Positions 8,901 through 19,049 are shown, counted from the first letter of the stretch. The stretch: DNA of 64,000 bases from Afipia felis ATCC 53690 (GCF_000314735.2 NZ_KB375270.1:2728001-2792000), one strand, 5' to 3'. The notes: generated by a model from the letters alone, not told the origin. Numbers and translations are program-made.

Positions 8901-11900
8901 GCACGCCCCGCACCAACATTCCCAATGTGGTCCGCGAGGCGCAGTTGCGTGCCTCGCACCCACAATCCTCGGCCTTCGTCGCGGCGAATGCGGGCTCCGG
9001 CAAAACTTATGTGCTCGTCAACCGCGTGATCCGCCTGCTGCTCGATGGCGTCGCGCCGGAAAAGATCCTCTGCATCACCTTCACCAAGGCCGCGGCCGCC
9101 AACATGGCGCAGCGCGTGTTCGAGACGCTGGGGACATGGATCACGCTGTCCGACGACGAACTCGACGCCGCGATCCGCAATTCCGGTGCGCAGGTCACGC
9201 GCGAGGTGCGAACGCGGGCGCGAAAACTGTTCGCCTGCGCGCTGGAGACGCCGGGCGGGCTGAAGGTGCAGACCATCCACGCGCTTTGCACCCGCCTGCT
9301 GCAGCAGTTTCCGTTCGAGGCCAACGTGCCCGCGCATTTCGCGGTGCTCGACGAGCGCGATCAGACCGACATGATGGAGCGCGCCAACCTCGCGGTGCTG
9401 CTGGAGGCCGCGCGCGCGCCTAACGGCGCGCTCGGCCGCGCGCTGGCCTTCGCGATGGCGCAAGCCGCCGACGTGACGTTCAAGGAAGTGGTGCACGAGG
9501 CGTGCCTAAGCCGCGAGCATTTCATGGCCTGGGCCGATGGCGCGGGCAGCATCGAGATCGCGATGGCGCAGGTCTGCCGCGCACTCGGCGTTGCGCCCGA
9601 CGCACAGCTCACCGATATCGAGCGCGAGATGGTCGACGGGCCGCACCTGCCACGCAGCCGCTGGCTTGCAGTGGCGAATGCTTTTGAACAGGGCGGCAAG
9701 ACCGATGCGGCGCAAGGCGCCCGCCTGCGCGCCGCGGCCGCGTTGTCGGGCGCGGCACAGCTCGACGAATATCTCAGCCTGTTCGTCACTGGCGAAGGCG
9801 GCGCGCGCAAGACGCTGATGACCAAGGCGCTCGCCGCCTCGCAAGGCGCGCTCGCGGCAGCGCTGACAGAGGAACAACCGCGTCTTCTGCTGCTCGACGA
9901 ACGCCGCCGTGCCGTGTTCCAGCGCGACCGCACCCATGCGCTGCTAGTGATCGCAAGCGCGGTCGCCACGCATTACCGGCGCGAGAAGCAGGCGCGCGGC
10001 CTGCTCGACTATGACGACCTGATCGACAAGACTCACGCGATGCTGACCGGCGGCTACGCCTCCTGGGTGCATTTCAAGCTCGATCGCGGCATCGACCACG
10101 TACTGATCGACGAGGCGCAGGACACGAGCCCGCGGCAGTGGGACATCATCGAGAGCTTCGTTTCCGAATTCACGGCCGGCGCGGGCGCGCGGGGCGATGT
10201 CCGCCGCACCGTGTTCGCGGTCGGTGACGAGAAACAGTCGATCTTCTCGTTTCAGGGGGCCGAACCGCGCGAATTCGACCGGCGCCGCCGCACGATGGAG
10301 CGCCGGCACGCTCATGCGCAACTGCCGTTCGAATCGGTATCGTTCAAGCACTCCTTCCGTTCCGGCGCGGCGATCCTCGAATCGGTCGATTACGTGTTCC
10401 GCGAGCAGGCGATCTACAAAAGCATCCACATCGACACCGCCTACCCTGTGCACGACGCGCTGCCTGATGCCGCGCCCGCGATGGTCGAACTGTGGAATCT
10501 GGAAGAGCCTGAATCGCGCCAACAGATCGAGGGCTGGGACGCGCCGTTCGACGCCGTCTCCACCACAAGCCCGGACGTCAAGCTCGCGCGCCGGGTGCAG
10601 GCCGAGATCAAGGCGCTGATCGGGGCTGGCACCATGACCGGCACCTCGGGCCGTCGCCGCAGGCTGCGCTATGGCGACGTGATGATTCTGGTGCGGCGAC
10701 GCGGCAAGACTTTCGACGCGGTCATTCAGGCGCTCAAGCACGCGGGCATTCCGGTCGCGGGCGCAGACCGGCTGAAACTCACCGAGCACATCGCGGTGAT
10801 CGACCTTATGCATCTCGCCGATGCGCTCCTGCTGCCGCAGGACGACCTTGCGCTGGCGGTCGCGCTGAAAAGCCCGCTGTTCGGCCTCGACGATGATGAC
10901 CTTCTCGCCATCGCGCCTGCCCGCACCGGATCGCTGCGCGAGGCACTGCAAGCGCATGCGGACACGTCATCGAAACTGCGGCTGGCGAACGATTTTCTCG
11001 TTCAGTGCGAGCAGCGTTTCGCACAGGCGACGCCGTTCGCGTTCTTCGCGTGGCTGCTCGGCGGCGAAGGCAGCGGGTCCGGCGGCCGCGCGCGCATTCT
11101 GCGCAGGCTCGGGTTGGAAGCCAACGATGCGCTCGACGAATTCCTCGAACTCGCTCTGACCTATGAGCGCAAGGCCGCCGCCTCGCTGCAGGGCTTCATC
11201 GCCTGGCTGCGCGCCGCCGACACCGAAGTGAAGCGCGACATGGAGATCCTGCGCGACGAGGTACGCGTCATGACCGTGCATGGCGCCAAGGGCCTTGAAG
11301 CCTCCGTGGTGTTTCTGGTCGACACCACGACGTCCCCGTCGGATTCGCAGCGGCTGAAGCTGATCCGCATGCCGCACGGCAATGCCGGTCCCGGCGACGT
11401 GGTGCTGTGGGCTGGCTCCAAGCGCGACGACACCGAGGCCGTTGCGCAGGCGCGCGCCGCAATGCGCGAGGACACCGAGGACGAATATCGCCGCCTGCTT
11501 TATGTCGCGATGACGCGCGCCGCCGAGCGGCTGATCGTCGGCGGCTGCCAACCCGGCAACCGCAACAACGTGCGCGAGCTGTCGTGGTACGATCTGATCG
11601 ACAAGGGGCTTGCGGCCTCGCCGCTCGCCATGACGGAGGCCGAGACGCCGTTCGGCCGCGTCAGGCGCTACACCCGCGCGGGCGATGTCGAACCTGCGGC
11701 TGCGGCGGAAGCATCTGCGAAGCCCGCTGCAATCGAACCGTTGCCGGACTGGCTGCGCGCAAACGCGCCACCCGAGACACCGCGCGAACGGTCGCTTGCG
11801 CCTTCCGACGCAACGGATGACGTGCACTTGCCGGTTCTCGCGCCGGAAGCCGCGCTCGCACGCCAGCGCGCCCGGTTGCGCGGCCAGTGGGTGCATCGTC

Positions 11901-12394
11901 TGCTGCAATCGCTGCCCGACATCGCACCCGACCAACGCAAGGCGGCAGCGGAGCGTTATCTTGCACGACATGCGAAGGACGGATTCAGCCAGGGCGAACT
12001 GGACGCACTCGCACAGCAGATTGTCGATCTGATCGCAGAACCGCAATTCGCCGCTTTGTTCGCGCCGGGCAGCCGCGCTGAAGTTTCGATCGCAGGCCGT
12101 GTCGATATCGGAGCCAAGACCGTGCGCGTGTCGGGACAGATCGACCGTCTTGTCGTCACACCCGATACAATCATGATTGTCGATTACAAGACCGGACCCG
12201 CGCCGCATGCAACGGCTGCAGAGATGCCGCCGCATTACGTCCGGCAGCTTGCGCTTTATCGCGCGGTGCTCGCAAAACTCTATCCCGGCAGGGCCGTGCG
12301 CGGCGGGCTGTTGTGGACCGAGGAGGCGCGGCTCGTCGACGTCCCGTCTGCAACATTGGACTCAGCGCTGATGGCAATCTTCGCGGCCCCCTAG
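8897..12394 (+). CDS. addA: double-strand break repair helicase AddA
   Basis: 1165-residue UvrD-family helicase-nuclease. Helicase motifs are seen in order: Walker A (NAGSGKTYV, Lys36), TFTKAAA (Ia), LIDEAQDTS (Walker B), GDEKQSIFSFQGA (III), VHGAKGLE (V) and LLYVAMTRA (VI). A C-terminal nuclease domain follows with VDYKTG (about 1095-1100). Together with AddB it unwinds and resects DNA ends. The chosen ATG at 8897 overlaps the addB stop as ATGA and has a G-rich ribosome site (TGGGGGCGG). An in-frame codon 36 nt earlier would start inside addB and is less likely. Confidence 0.95.
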   Translation: MSTPRTNIPNVVREAQLRASHPQSSAFVAANAGSGKTYVLVNRVIRLLLDGVAPEKILCITFTKAAAANMAQRVFETLGTWITLSDDELDAAIRNSGAQVTREVRTRARKLFACALETPGGLKVQTIHALCTRLLQQFPFEANVPAHFAVLDERDQTDMMERANLAVLLEAARAPNGALGRALAFAMAQAADVTFKEVVHEACLSREHFMAWADGAGSIEIAMAQVCRALGVAPDAQLTDIEREMVDGPHLPRSRWLAVANAFEQGGKTDAAQGARLRAAAALSGAAQLDEYLSLFVTGEGGARKTLMTKALAASQGALAAALTEEQPRLLLLDERRRAVFQRDRTHALLVIASAVATHYRREKQARGLLDYDDLIDKTHAMLTGGYASWVHFKLDRGIDHVLIDEAQDTSPRQWDIIESFVSEFTAGAGARGDVRRTVFAVGDEKQSIFSFQGAEPREFDRRRRTMERRHAHAQLPFESVSFKHSFRSGAAILESVDYVFREQAIYKSIHIDTAYPVHDALPDAAPAMVELWNLEEPESRQQIEGWDAPFDAVSTTSPDVKLARRVQAEIKALIGAGTMTGTSGRRRRLRYGDVMILVRRRGKTFDAVIQALKHAGIPVAGADRLKLTEHIAVIDLMHLADALLLPQDDLALAVALKSPLFGLDDDDLLAIAPARTGSLREALQAHADTSSKLRLANDFLVQCEQRFAQATPFAFFAWLLGGEGSGSGGRARILRRLGLEANDALDEFLELALTYERKAAASLQGFIAWLRAADTEVKRDMEILRDEVRVMTVHGAKGLEASVVFLVDTTTSPSDSQRLKLIRMPHGNAGPGDVVLWAGSKRDDTEAVAQARAAMREDTEDEYRRLLYVAMTRAAERLIVGGCQPGNRNNVRELSWYDLIDKGLAASPLAMTEAETPFGRVRRYTRAGDVEPAAAAEASAKPAAIEPLPDWLRANAPPETPRERSLAPSDATDDVHLPVLAPEAALARQRARLRGQWVHRLLQSLPDIAPDQRKAAAERYLARHAKDGFSQGELDALAQQIVDLIAEPQFAALFAPGSRAEVSIAGRVDIGAKTVRVSGQIDRLVVTPDTIMIVDYKTGPAPHATAAEMPPHYVRQLALYRAVLAKLYPGRAVRGGLLWTEEARLVDVPSATLDSALMAIFAAP

Positions 12395-12513
12395 GCTAGC
12401 CATTGATATCATTGGATAATTTTACCATCGGCGATTCGGCATAGCAGCAAGCCGTAATCTTCGCCAGCCTTGACCGGGTCAACACCCCTTCTTACGTTTG
12501 CGCCAATCAAACG

Positions 12514-12537
12514 GGCGCCGATTCTCAATTCGGCGCC
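12514..12537 (+). promoter_or_regulatory. stem-loop in the trxA leader
   Basis: Perfect 8-bp inverted repeat GGCGCCGA / TCGGCGCC with an 8-nt loop, ending 19 nt before the trxA ATG. No T tract follows, so it is unlikely to be a terminator for addA. It lies in the 162-bp addA-trxA gap, which is AT-richer at its start (around 12410-12430) and presumably holds the trxA promoter. It may stabilise or regulate the trxA mRNA. The role is inferred. Confidence 0.45.
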
Positions 12538-12556
12538 TTCATCAACGAGGCAGATC

Positions 12557-12877
12557 ATGGGCGTAGGCAAAGTTTCGGATACCGACTTCGAGGCGGAAGT
12601 TCTCAAGGCGGAAGGTCCGGTCGTCGTGGACTTCTGGGCGGAATGGTGCGGCCCGTGCCGCATGATCGCTCCGGCACTCGACGAGATCGCAGGCGCGATG
12701 GGCGACAAGGTCAAGATCGTCAAGCTTAACGTCGACGAGAGCCCGAAGACCGCGTCGAAGTACGGCGTGATGTCGATCCCGACCCTGATGATCTTCAAGG
12801 GCGGCGAGATGGCCTCGCGTCAGGTTGGCGCCGCGCCGAAGCAGAAGCTGCAGCAGTGGATCACTGCGGCGGTCTAA
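12557..12877 (+). CDS. trxA: thioredoxin TrxA
   Basis: 106-residue cytoplasmic thioredoxin with the active site WCGPC (Cys31 and Cys34) preceded by VVVDFWAE, and the cis-proline loop SIPTLMIF. It reduces protein disulfides using electrons from thioredoxin reductase and serves ribonucleotide reductase and others. The start at 12557 gives [11 protein letters not shown], the normal thioredoxin N-terminus, with ACGAGG upstream. A longer in-frame reading to 12470 would add 29 non-conserved residues. The gene follows addA on the same strand, as is common in alphaproteobacteria, and is closed by a strong hairpin terminator. Confidence 0.97.
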   Translation: MGVGKVSDTDFEAEVLKAEGPVVVDFWAEWCGPCRMIAPALDEIAGAMGDKVKIVKLNVDESPKTASKYGVMSIPTLMIFKGGEMASRQVGAAPKQKLQQWITAAV

Positions 12878-12900
12878 TCTGCTCGCGCATTTTTATCTGA

Positions 12901-12938
12901 AAAACGGCCGGTGAAACTTCCACCGGCCGTTTTGTTTT
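12901..12938. terminator. bidirectional rho-independent terminator (trxA / folC)
   Basis: 13-bp stem AAAACGGCCGGTG / CACCGGCCGTTTT with a 7-nt loop. On the + strand it is followed by TTTTGTTTT. On the - strand the stem is followed by TTTTTCAG. It sits between the convergent trxA and folC genes and can stop both. Confidence 0.9.
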
Positions 12939-12946
12939 GGGGATGG

Positions 12947-14275
12947 TCACACCGGCAGCGTGCCGTTTTCCGCCAGCACATGGCCGGCGAGATAGAGCGA
13001 GCCGGTGATGAGGATGCGCGGCGGCGTCTCGTAGGCCATCGAGGCGATGAAGCTCAGCGCCTCCGCGACGCCCGGCGCCACGTCGGCACGCATCTCCAGC
13101 GAACGCGCGACGGCCGCGAGTTGCTCCGGTTCCATCGCGTTGTCGTTGTCCGGGATCGGCACCGCAACGATATGGCGGGTCAGGCCCGAGAAATTCGACA
13201 GAAAAGCCCGTGCGTCCTTGTTGCCCATCATGCCGGTGACCAGCACCACGGGCCGCTCGATGCGTTCGCCGAGATCGGCCAGCGCTGCGGCCGTAACGCG
13301 CCCGCCATCGGCGTTGTGGCCGCCGTCGAGCCAGATTTCGCAGCCTTCCGGCGCGTGCGCGAACAGCGCACCCGACGGCAGCCGCTGCATCCGCGCCGGC
13401 CATTCGGCGCGCGCGATGCCCTGTTCGAACGCTTCAGGCTCGATGGACAACGAGTCGATCGCGCGCAGCGTCGCGATCGCCAGCCCCGCATTGTCGAACT
13501 GGTGACGGCCAAACAGGCGCGGCGCCGCGAGATCGAGCAGGCCGCGCTCGTCGTGATAGACAAGGCGCCCGTGCTCGACGCCGACATGCCATTCCTGCGT
13601 CGCGGAAAACAGCGGCGCGCGCATCTTCTTCGCGGTCTGCTCGATCACCGCCTGCGCTTCGGCCTGCTGTTCAGCCGCGATCACCGGCACGCCGCGCTTG
13701 ATGATGCCGGCCTTTTCGCCCGCAATCTTGATGAGCGTATCGCCGAGGAATTCGGGATGATCCATGCCGACCGGCGTGATGACGCTCGCGAGCGGCGTAT
13801 CCACGACGTTGGTGGCATCGAGCCTGCCGCCGAGGCCGACCTCCAGGAGGAGAACGTCGGCGATATGCTGCGAGAACAGCACAAAGGCGGCGGCGGTTTC
13901 GATCTCGAACAGCGTGATCGGCGCGCCCTCATTGGCACGTTCGCATTGCGCGAAGGCGTCCTCGAGTTGCTCATCGGTCGCGAGCACGCCCGCGATGCGA
14001 AACCGCTCGTTGATGCGCACGAGATGCGGCGAGGTGTAGACGTGGACGCGCAGGCCCGCCGCCTCGAGGATCGCGCGCAGGAAAGCGACGGTCGAACCCT
14101 TGCCGTTGGTGCCGGCAACGTGAATGACCGGCGGCAGGCGGCGCTCGGGATGATCCAGTGCCGCGAGGATGCGTTGCATCCGCGACAGATCGAGATCAAT
14201 GCGCTTGGGATGCAGCGCCGTGAGCCGCGCCAGCAGACTGTCGAGCTCGCGAGGCGCGGGTGCGGCGGCGCTCAC
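12947..14275 (-). CDS. folC: bifunctional folylpolyglutamate / dihydrofolate synthase
   Basis: 442-residue Mur-ligase-family enzyme that adds glutamate to dihydropteroate and to folates. Visible motifs are the P-loop [11 protein letters not shown] (Lys59), [13 protein letters not shown], the Mg/ATP loop [21 protein letters not shown] and the Mur-type GGHN. A GTG at 14275 is chosen as the start because it overlaps the accD stop as GTGA. The usable upstream reading would extend 36 residues into accD with no family resemblance. It is the last gene of the leftward trpF-trpB-trpA-accD-folC run and ends at a shared terminator. Confidence 0.93.
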   Translation of the reverse strand: MSAAAPAPRELDSLLARLTALHPKRIDLDLSRMQRILAALDHPERRLPPVIHVAGTNGKGSTVAFLRAILEAAGLRVHVYTSPHLVRINERFRIAGVLATDEQLEDAFAQCERANEGAPITLFEIETAAAFVLFSQHIADVLLLEVGLGGRLDATNVVDTPLASVITPVGMDHPEFLGDTLIKIAGEKAGIIKRGVPVIAAEQQAEAQAVIEQTAKKMRAPLFSATQEWHVGVEHGRLVYHDERGLLDLAAPRLFGRHQFDNAGLAIATLRAIDSLSIEPEAFEQGIARAEWPARMQRLPSGALFAHAPEGCEIWLDGGHNADGGRVTAAALADLGERIERPVVLVTGMMGNKDARAFLSNFSGLTRHIVAVPIPDNDNAMEPEQLAAVARSLEMRADVAPGVAEALSFIASMAYETPPRILITGSLYLAGHVLAENGTLPV

Positions 14276-15204
14276 GCTGATGACGGCACCGAGGTATCTG
14301 GCGGAAGCACCTCGACATCCGGCAGCCGTGGCGCGGCCGCCTGATCCGGATGCGCCGAGGGTGCCTTCATCAGCAGACGGCACAGCCGCGCCAGCGTCGC
14401 GCGCATGTCGTGACGGTGCACCACCATGTCGACCATGCCGTGGTCTCTCAGATATTCGGAGCGCTGGAAACCTTCCGGCAGCTTCTCGCGGATGGTCTGC
14501 TCGATGACGCGCGCACCAGCGAAGCCGATCAGCGCGCCGGGCTCGGCGAGCTGCACATCGCCCAGCATCGCGTAGGACGCGGTGACGCCGCCGGTGGTCG
14601 GATTGGTCAGCACCACGATGTAGGGCAGCTTCGCTTCGCGCAGCAACTGGATCGCCACCGTCGTGCGCGGCATCTGCATCAGCGACAGGATGCCTTCCTG
14701 CATCCGCGCGCCGCCGGAGGCTGCGAACATGATGAAGGGCGAATGTTTCTCGACCGCGAGCTGCAATCCCTTCACGATCGCCTCGCCCGCCGCCATGCCG
14801 AGCGAGCCGCCCATGAAATCGAAATCCTGCACCGCGACCACGGCGGGCGAGTTCTCGATCCGGCCATAGCCCACCTTCACGGCATCATTCATGCCGGTCT
14901 TGGTGCGGGCATCCTTGATGCGGTCGGCATATTTGCGCTCGTCACGGAATTTCAGTGGATCCGCGGCGACATCCGGCAGCGCAACATCGAACCAGGTCTC
15001 GTTGTCGAACACCGATTTCAGCCGCGCGGTCGCGCCCATGCGCATGTGATAGTTCGAGCCGGGAATGACGAACTGGTTGGCCTCAACATCCTTGTAGAAT
15101 ACGAGCTGGCCGGAATCCGGGCACTTGATCCACAAATTCTCCGGCGTCTCGCGGCGGATCATATTGCGGATCTTGGGACGGACGACGTCGGTCAACCAGT
15201 TCAT
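14272..15204 (-). CDS. accD: acetyl-CoA carboxylase carboxyltransferase subunit beta
   Basis: 310-residue beta subunit of the carboxyltransferase that transfers CO2 from carboxybiotin to acetyl-CoA to form malonyl-CoA for fatty-acid synthesis. The crotonase-type core is intact ([32 protein letters not shown]). The N-terminal zinc ribbon is degenerate. E. coli AccD has CDSC...CPKC, but here the pattern is KCPDSG...VIPGSNYH, leaving only Cys28, with Ser31, Ile47 and Ser50 at the other three positions. The start has a GGGAG ribosome site. The tail PDTSVPSSA overlaps folC by 4 nt. Expected partners AccA, AccB and AccC are not in the window. Confidence 0.96.
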   Translation of the reverse strand: MNWLTDVVRPKIRNMIRRETPENLWIKCPDSGQLVFYKDVEANQFVIPGSNYHMRMGATARLKSVFDNETWFDVALPDVAADPLKFRDERKYADRIKDARTKTGMNDAVKVGYGRIENSPAVVAVQDFDFMGGSLGMAAGEAIVKGLQLAVEKHSPFIMFAASGGARMQEGILSLMQMPRTTVAIQLLREAKLPYIVVLTNPTTGGVTASYAMLGDVQLAEPGALIGFAGARVIEQTIREKLPEGFQRSEYLRDHGMVDMVVHRHDMRATLARLCRLLMKAPSAHPDQAAAPRLPDVEVLPPDTSVPSSA

Positions 15205-15281
15205 GGCGGGCTCCCGCTTCAATTCAGCCGATATATGGACGCCCGGCGCGAGCCGGGCAACCCGAACATTTTCAAATAAAT

Positions 15282-16118
15282 CTATTGCGCAGCGGCCTTG
15301 AAACCGCGCACGCCGGCAGCAAGCGCCGCCACGAGGTCGGTGACCGCGGATACCGTCTTCGCGGTCGCCTTGCCCTCGGCATCGAGCGTCGCACGCATGG
15401 CGTCGATCAGCGCGGAACCGACCACCGCACCCTCGCAATGGTGCGCGATACGCGCCGCCGCCTCGGGTGTGCGGATGCCGAAGCCGACGCAGACCGGCAG
15501 TTGAGTGTGACGTTTGATCCGCGCCACCGCTTCGCCCACCTGCTTGTCGTCGGCCGAGGCGGAGCCGGTGATGCCGGTGATGGAGACGTAATAGACAAAG
15601 CCCGACGTATTGGCGAGCACCGCAGGCAGGCGCTTGTCGTCCGTCGTCGGCGTCGCAAGGCGAATGAAGTTCACGCCCGCCTTGAGCGCCGGAAGACACA
15701 ATTCCTCGTCTTCCTCCGGCGGCAGATCCACGACGATGAGACCATCGACACCGGCGGCCTTCGCATCCACCAGAAACTTGTCGACGCCGTAGATGAAAAT
15801 TGGATTGTAGTAACCCATCAGCACGATTGGCGTCGCGGGCTCGGTTGCACGGAATTCGCGCACCACGGCAAGCGTCTTCTTCAGCGTGGTGCCGGCCTTC
15901 AGCGCGCGTAGGCCAGCGGCCTGAATCGCAGGTCCGTCCGCCATCGGATCGGTGAACGGCATGCCGATCTCGATCACGTCGGCGCCAGCCTTCGGCAACG
16001 CCTTGAGAATTTCGAGCGAGGTGTCGAGGTCGGGATCGCCGCACATCACGAAGGTGACAAGCGCCGCGCGTCCCTCTTTCTTCAATTCGGCGAAACGGGT
16101 GTCGAGGCGCGTGGTCAT
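15282..16118 (-). CDS. trpA: tryptophan synthase alpha subunit
   Basis: 278-residue TIM-barrel subunit that cleaves indole-3-glycerol phosphate to indole and glyceraldehyde-3-phosphate. The catalytic Glu and Asp lie in the family block [14 protein letters not shown]. The phosphate-binding [10 protein letters not shown] is near the C-terminus. The ATG at 16118 overlaps the trpB stop (ATGA), which supports stoichiometric translation of the alpha2-beta2 complex. The frame stays open upstream into trpB, but that stretch is out of phase with trpB and lacks family sequence. The gap of 77 nt to accD suggests accD belongs to the same transcript. Confidence 0.97.
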   Translation of the reverse strand: MTTRLDTRFAELKKEGRAALVTFVMCGDPDLDTSLEILKALPKAGADVIEIGMPFTDPMADGPAIQAAGLRALKAGTTLKKTLAVVREFRATEPATPIVLMGYYNPIFIYGVDKFLVDAKAAGVDGLIVVDLPPEEDEELCLPALKAGVNFIRLATPTTDDKRLPAVLANTSGFVYYVSITGITGSASADDKQVGEAVARIKRHTQLPVCVGFGIRTPEAAARIAHHCEGAVVGSALIDAMRATLDAEGKATAKTVSAVTDLVAALAAGVRGFKAAAQ

Positions 16119-17332
16119 GACTTGCGCCCCCGCAGAATGTCGCCGACCTGCGGCACGTCCTTGTCGCCGCGGCCCGACAGATTGACGACCATCAGATGAT
16201 CCTTCGGACGCTTCGGCGCGAGGTCCGACAGCTTCGCGATCGCGTGTGCCGACTCCAGCGCCGGGATGATGCCTTCCAGCCGCGACAGCAGCTGGAACGC
16301 GGCGAGCGCTTCCTCGTCGGTCGCGGACAGATACGTCACTCGGCCGGTTTCGTGCAGCCACGCATGCTCCGGCCCGATGCCGGGATAATCGAGGCCCGCC
16401 GAAATCGAATGCGCGTCCTGGATCTGGCCGTCATCGTCCATCAGCAAATAGGTGCGATTGCCGTGCAGCACGCCGGGGCGGCCGCCCGCGAGCGACGCCG
16501 CATGCAGATTGGTGAGGCCATGACCCGCGGCCTCGACGCCAAAAATTTCCACGCCGGGATCGTCGAGGAAGGGATGAAACAGTCCCATCGCATTCGAGCC
16601 GCCACCGATGCAGGCGACCAGCGAATCCGGCAGACGGCCTTCCGCCGCCATCATCTGCTCGCGCGTCTCAACACCGATCACCGACTGGAAGTCACGCACC
16701 ATCGCGGGATACGGATGCGGGCCTGCTACCGTGCCGATGCAATAGAACGTGGTGGCGACATTGGTGACCCAGTCACGCAGCGCGTCGTTCATCGCGTCCT
16801 TCAGCGTGCGTGTGCCGGATTGTACCGGCACTACCTTGGCGCCGAGCATCTCCATGCGGATTACGTTCGGCTGCTGCCGTTCGACGTCGACCGCACCCAT
16901 GTAGACGATGCACTCAAGGCCGAAGCGCGCGCACAGCGTCGCAGTCGCAACGCCGTGCTGGCCCGCGCCGGTTTCGGCGATGATGCGCTTCTTACCCATG
17001 CGGCGCGCGACCATGATCTGGCCGAGCACGTTGTTCACCTTGTGCGAGCCGGTGTGATTCAGCTCCTCGCGCTTCAGGTAAATCTTCGCGCCACCGAGAT
17101 GCTCGGTGAGCCGCTCGGCAAAATACAAAGGCGACGGACGGCCGACATAGTCCTTGAGATAGGCGTTCATCTCGCGCTGGAACGATGGATCGGCCTTGGC
17201 CTGCGCATACGCCTTTTCCAGATCGAGGATCAGCGGCATCAGTGTTTCGGCGACGAAGCGGCCGCCGAACGTGCCGAAATGGCCGCGCTCGTCGGGGCCG
17301 GAACGGAAGGAATTTGGTTTCGGAAGACTCAT
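16115..17332 (-). CDS. trpB: tryptophan synthase beta subunit
   Basis: 405-residue PLP enzyme that joins indole, channelled from TrpA, to L-serine to give tryptophan. The PLP lysine is Lys98 in [10 protein letters not shown]. The catalytic Glu is in AETGAGQHG, and the phosphate-binding loop GGGSNAMG is present. The N-terminal [17 protein letters not shown] is typical of the TrpB1 class that pairs with TrpA. It sits 84 nt after trpF and overlaps trpA. I see no Trp-rich leader peptide or attenuator in the short gap upstream. Confidence 0.98.
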   Translation of the reverse strand: MSLPKPNSFRSGPDERGHFGTFGGRFVAETLMPLILDLEKAYAQAKADPSFQREMNAYLKDYVGRPSPLYFAERLTEHLGGAKIYLKREELNHTGSHKVNNVLGQIMVARRMGKKRIIAETGAGQHGVATATLCARFGLECIVYMGAVDVERQQPNVIRMEMLGAKVVPVQSGTRTLKDAMNDALRDWVTNVATTFYCIGTVAGPHPYPAMVRDFQSVIGVETREQMMAAEGRLPDSLVACIGGGSNAMGLFHPFLDDPGVEIFGVEAAGHGLTNLHAASLAGGRPGVLHGNRTYLLMDDDGQIQDAHSISAGLDYPGIGPEHAWLHETGRVTYLSATDEEALAAFQLLSRLEGIIPALESAHAIAKLSDLAPKRPKDHLMVVNLSGRGDKDVPQVGDILRGRKS

Positions 17333-17416
17333 GATTGTCCCTGACGATGACCGGACCTGTTCCGGCCATCCACGTCTTGCTTGTTGTATGTCGCGACCGC
17401 CGCCGAGGCTGTGAAA

Positions 17417-18094
17417 CTATCCCGCATGCGAGACCGCCGTGCGCAGGCTGGCGTCAGCTCCGCGCGCTGCGCCAATGAAGGCGCGGATCATGTTGGCATC
17501 CTTGACGCCGAGCGCGCGCTCGACGCCGGACGACACGTCCACGCCATGCGGACGCGCGATGCGAACGGCCTGCGCGAGATTGCCGAGGTTGAGCCCGCCC
17601 GACAGCACGAACGGCTTGCCGAGATTGAGCCCCTCGAGAATCCGCCAGTCGAACGGCACGCCAAGCCCGCCGGGGCGCGTGGCGTCCTTCGGCGCGCGGG
17701 CGTCGAACAGGATGCGATCCACGACAGCGGCATAGGGCTCCACTCTGTCGAGGTCGGCGGACGTTGCCACCGCAATCGCCTTCATCACCCGGGTATCGTA
17801 GGTCTCGCGGATCGCAACGGCGGCTTCCGGTGTCTCGCTGCCGTGCAACTGAAACCAGTCGGGACGAACCTGCTCCGCGATGGCATCGAGCAGCTTCGCG
17901 TCGGCATCGACGGTGAGCGCCGCAAGCTCGGCGCGCCCGCGCGCGCGCGCGGCCAGCTCCGCCGCCTTGGTCAGATCGACATTGCGCGGCGAGGGCTCAA
18001 AGAACACCAGCCCGACCATGTCGGCACCCGCATCCAGAGCCGCTTCAAGCGTCTCCGGTTCGGACAGGCCGCAGATTTTCACGATCAAAGACAT
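17417..18094 (-). CDS. trpF: phosphoribosylanthranilate isomerase
   Basis: 225-residue (beta-alpha)8 barrel that isomerises N-(5-phosphoribosyl)anthranilate in tryptophan synthesis. The N-terminal VKICGL carries the catalytic cysteine. The barrel-strand motifs DMVGLVFFEPSPRNV and FQLHG and the phosphate site SGGLN follow in order, with DVSSGVE near the end. It heads the trpF-trpB-trpA run. The anthranilate synthase, trpD and trpC genes are elsewhere, as is normal in alphaproteobacteria. A LapA-domain gene ends 45 nt upstream on the same strand. Confidence 0.97.
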   Translation of the reverse strand: MSLIVKICGLSEPETLEAALDAGADMVGLVFFEPSPRNVDLTKAAELAARARGRAELAALTVDADAKLLDAIAEQVRPDWFQLHGSETPEAAVAIRETYDTRVMKAIAVATSADLDRVEPYAAVVDRILFDARAPKDATRPGGLGVPFDWRILEGLNLGKPFVLSGGLNLGNLAQAVRIARPHGVDVSSGVERALGVKDANMIRAFIGAARGADASLRTAVSHAG

Positions 18095-18139
18095 GTGTTT
18101 CGGGCTGGGTTTGGGCGATCCAAGCAGTGAAGGCGCGTT

Positions 18140-18514
18140 CTACAACGTCGCGTGCTGCTTGTCTTGTGCAATGGCCAGCGGCAGGGCGTCCGGGCGCGCT
18201 CCCGGGGCCGGAAAAGCCGCGTTCCGCCGCAGTTCCGCAAGTTCGGCGCGGGCCTGCGTGGCCTCCGCCTCGAAACGGCGGGCCGCCTTGCGATGGCGGC
18301 GCTGCCCGAACCAGACGGCGAGGCCGCCTGCCAGCACCCCCAGCATCGCGGAGGCGATGATGACAATGAATAACGGCAGGGTCAGCGCCAGCGAGGGGTC
18401 ACTGGGGTCGAAGGGATTGAATGAGACGGTGATGAAGCGGCGGTTGGCGAGAGCGAAAGCGAGCAACACCAGCGCGAGCGGCACAATCACCACGGTGTTG
18501 ACGATCTTGCGCAT
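18140..18514 (-). CDS. LapA-domain (DUF1049) inner-membrane protein
   Basis: 124-residue protein with two predicted membrane helices (about 6-23 and 48-68) separated by a short loop containing TVSFNPFD. A basic, coiled-coil-like stretch follows (QRRHRKAARRFEAEATQARAELAELRR). This is the LapA / DUF1049 layout; the E. coli relative pairs with LapB to control LPS assembly through FtsH and LpxC. No lapB is adjacent here, so the link to LPS is by family only. It lies between ihfB and trpF on the same strand, a placement common in related genomes. Confidence 0.8.
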   Translation of the reverse strand: MRKIVNTVVIVPLALVLLAFALANRRFITVSFNPFDPSDPSLALTLPLFIVIIASAMLGVLAGGLAVWFGQRRHRKAARRFEAEATQARAELAELRRNAAFPAPGARPDALPLAIAQDKQHATL

Positions 18515-18581
18515 CCTGCCCTTTCCTGAATGGTCCGGTGCATCACGCGCCGCGAATACTACGCACGATTGCGCGAAGCGA

Positions 18582-18890
18582 TCAGGACGTCGCGGCTTCC
18601 TCGTCGTGGCCGTTGCGGTTCAGCCGTTCGCGCATTTCCTTGCCGGTCTTGAAGAACGGTACGCTCTTCTGCTCGACAGGAACGTGCTCGCCGGTGCGCG
18701 GATTGCGGCCCGCGCGCGCCGGACGGTGCTTCACCGAGAATGCACCGAAACCTCGTAACTCGACACGATCGCCGCGCGACAGCGCCGAGACAATTTCCTC
18801 GAGGATCGCGTTGACGATGTTCTCCACGTCCCTCTGGTACAGGTGCGGATTATGCTCGGCAATGCGCTGAACGAGTTCTGATTTGATCAT
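18582..18890 (-). CDS. ihfB: integration host factor beta subunit
   Basis: 102-residue HU/IHF-family DNA-bending protein. [17 protein letters not shown] and the beta-arm region [10 protein letters not shown], with the intercalating proline, are clear. The beta subunit dimerises with IhfA and bends DNA sharply at specific sites, assisting sigma-54 promoters and recombination. rpoN is also in this window. The acidic tail (GHDEEAATS) is slightly longer than in E. coli. The gene follows sppA on the same strand, with about 160 nt between. Confidence 0.95.
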   Translation of the reverse strand: MIKSELVQRIAEHNPHLYQRDVENIVNAILEEIVSALSRGDRVELRGFGAFSVKHRPARAGRNPRTGEHVPVEQKSVPFFKTGKEMRERLNRNGHDEEAATS

Positions 18891-19002
18891 CGGTTCGGGG
18901 GCTCGCGGTCGTTGCGGGTGACATTTCCTTGAAAAAGCCTTGAACTGTCAAGTCGCATAACGCCCCATAAGAGAGCGATTTTGCGTGACAAATGAAAGCA
19001 TT

Positions 19003-19029
19003 CGCCCCCGCAAACAGGCTGCGGGAGCG
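19003..19029 (-). terminator. possible terminator after sppA
   Basis: Inverted repeat CGCCCCCGCA / TGCGGGAGCG with a 7-nt loop, 20 nt beyond the sppA stop. One G:T or mismatched pair is needed, and only a short CTTTC follows on the - strand, so it is a weak call. Confidence 0.4.
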
Positions 19030-19049
19030 ATGAAACACGATTCAGACAT

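Noticed and set aside
12911..14344. Long open frame on the + strand opposite folC
   Set aside because: It is an Arg/His-rich shadow of folC caused by high GC. It has no ribosome site or family sequence, and the folC motifs are complete.
14272..16044. A single large frame joining accD with upstream sequence
   Set aside because: The upstream part is out of phase with the trpA that occupies it. accD has its own ATG and GGGAG at 15204.
17333..17416. Possible trp attenuator between trpF and trpB
   Set aside because: No Trp-rich leader peptide or competing hairpins could be found in this short gap.
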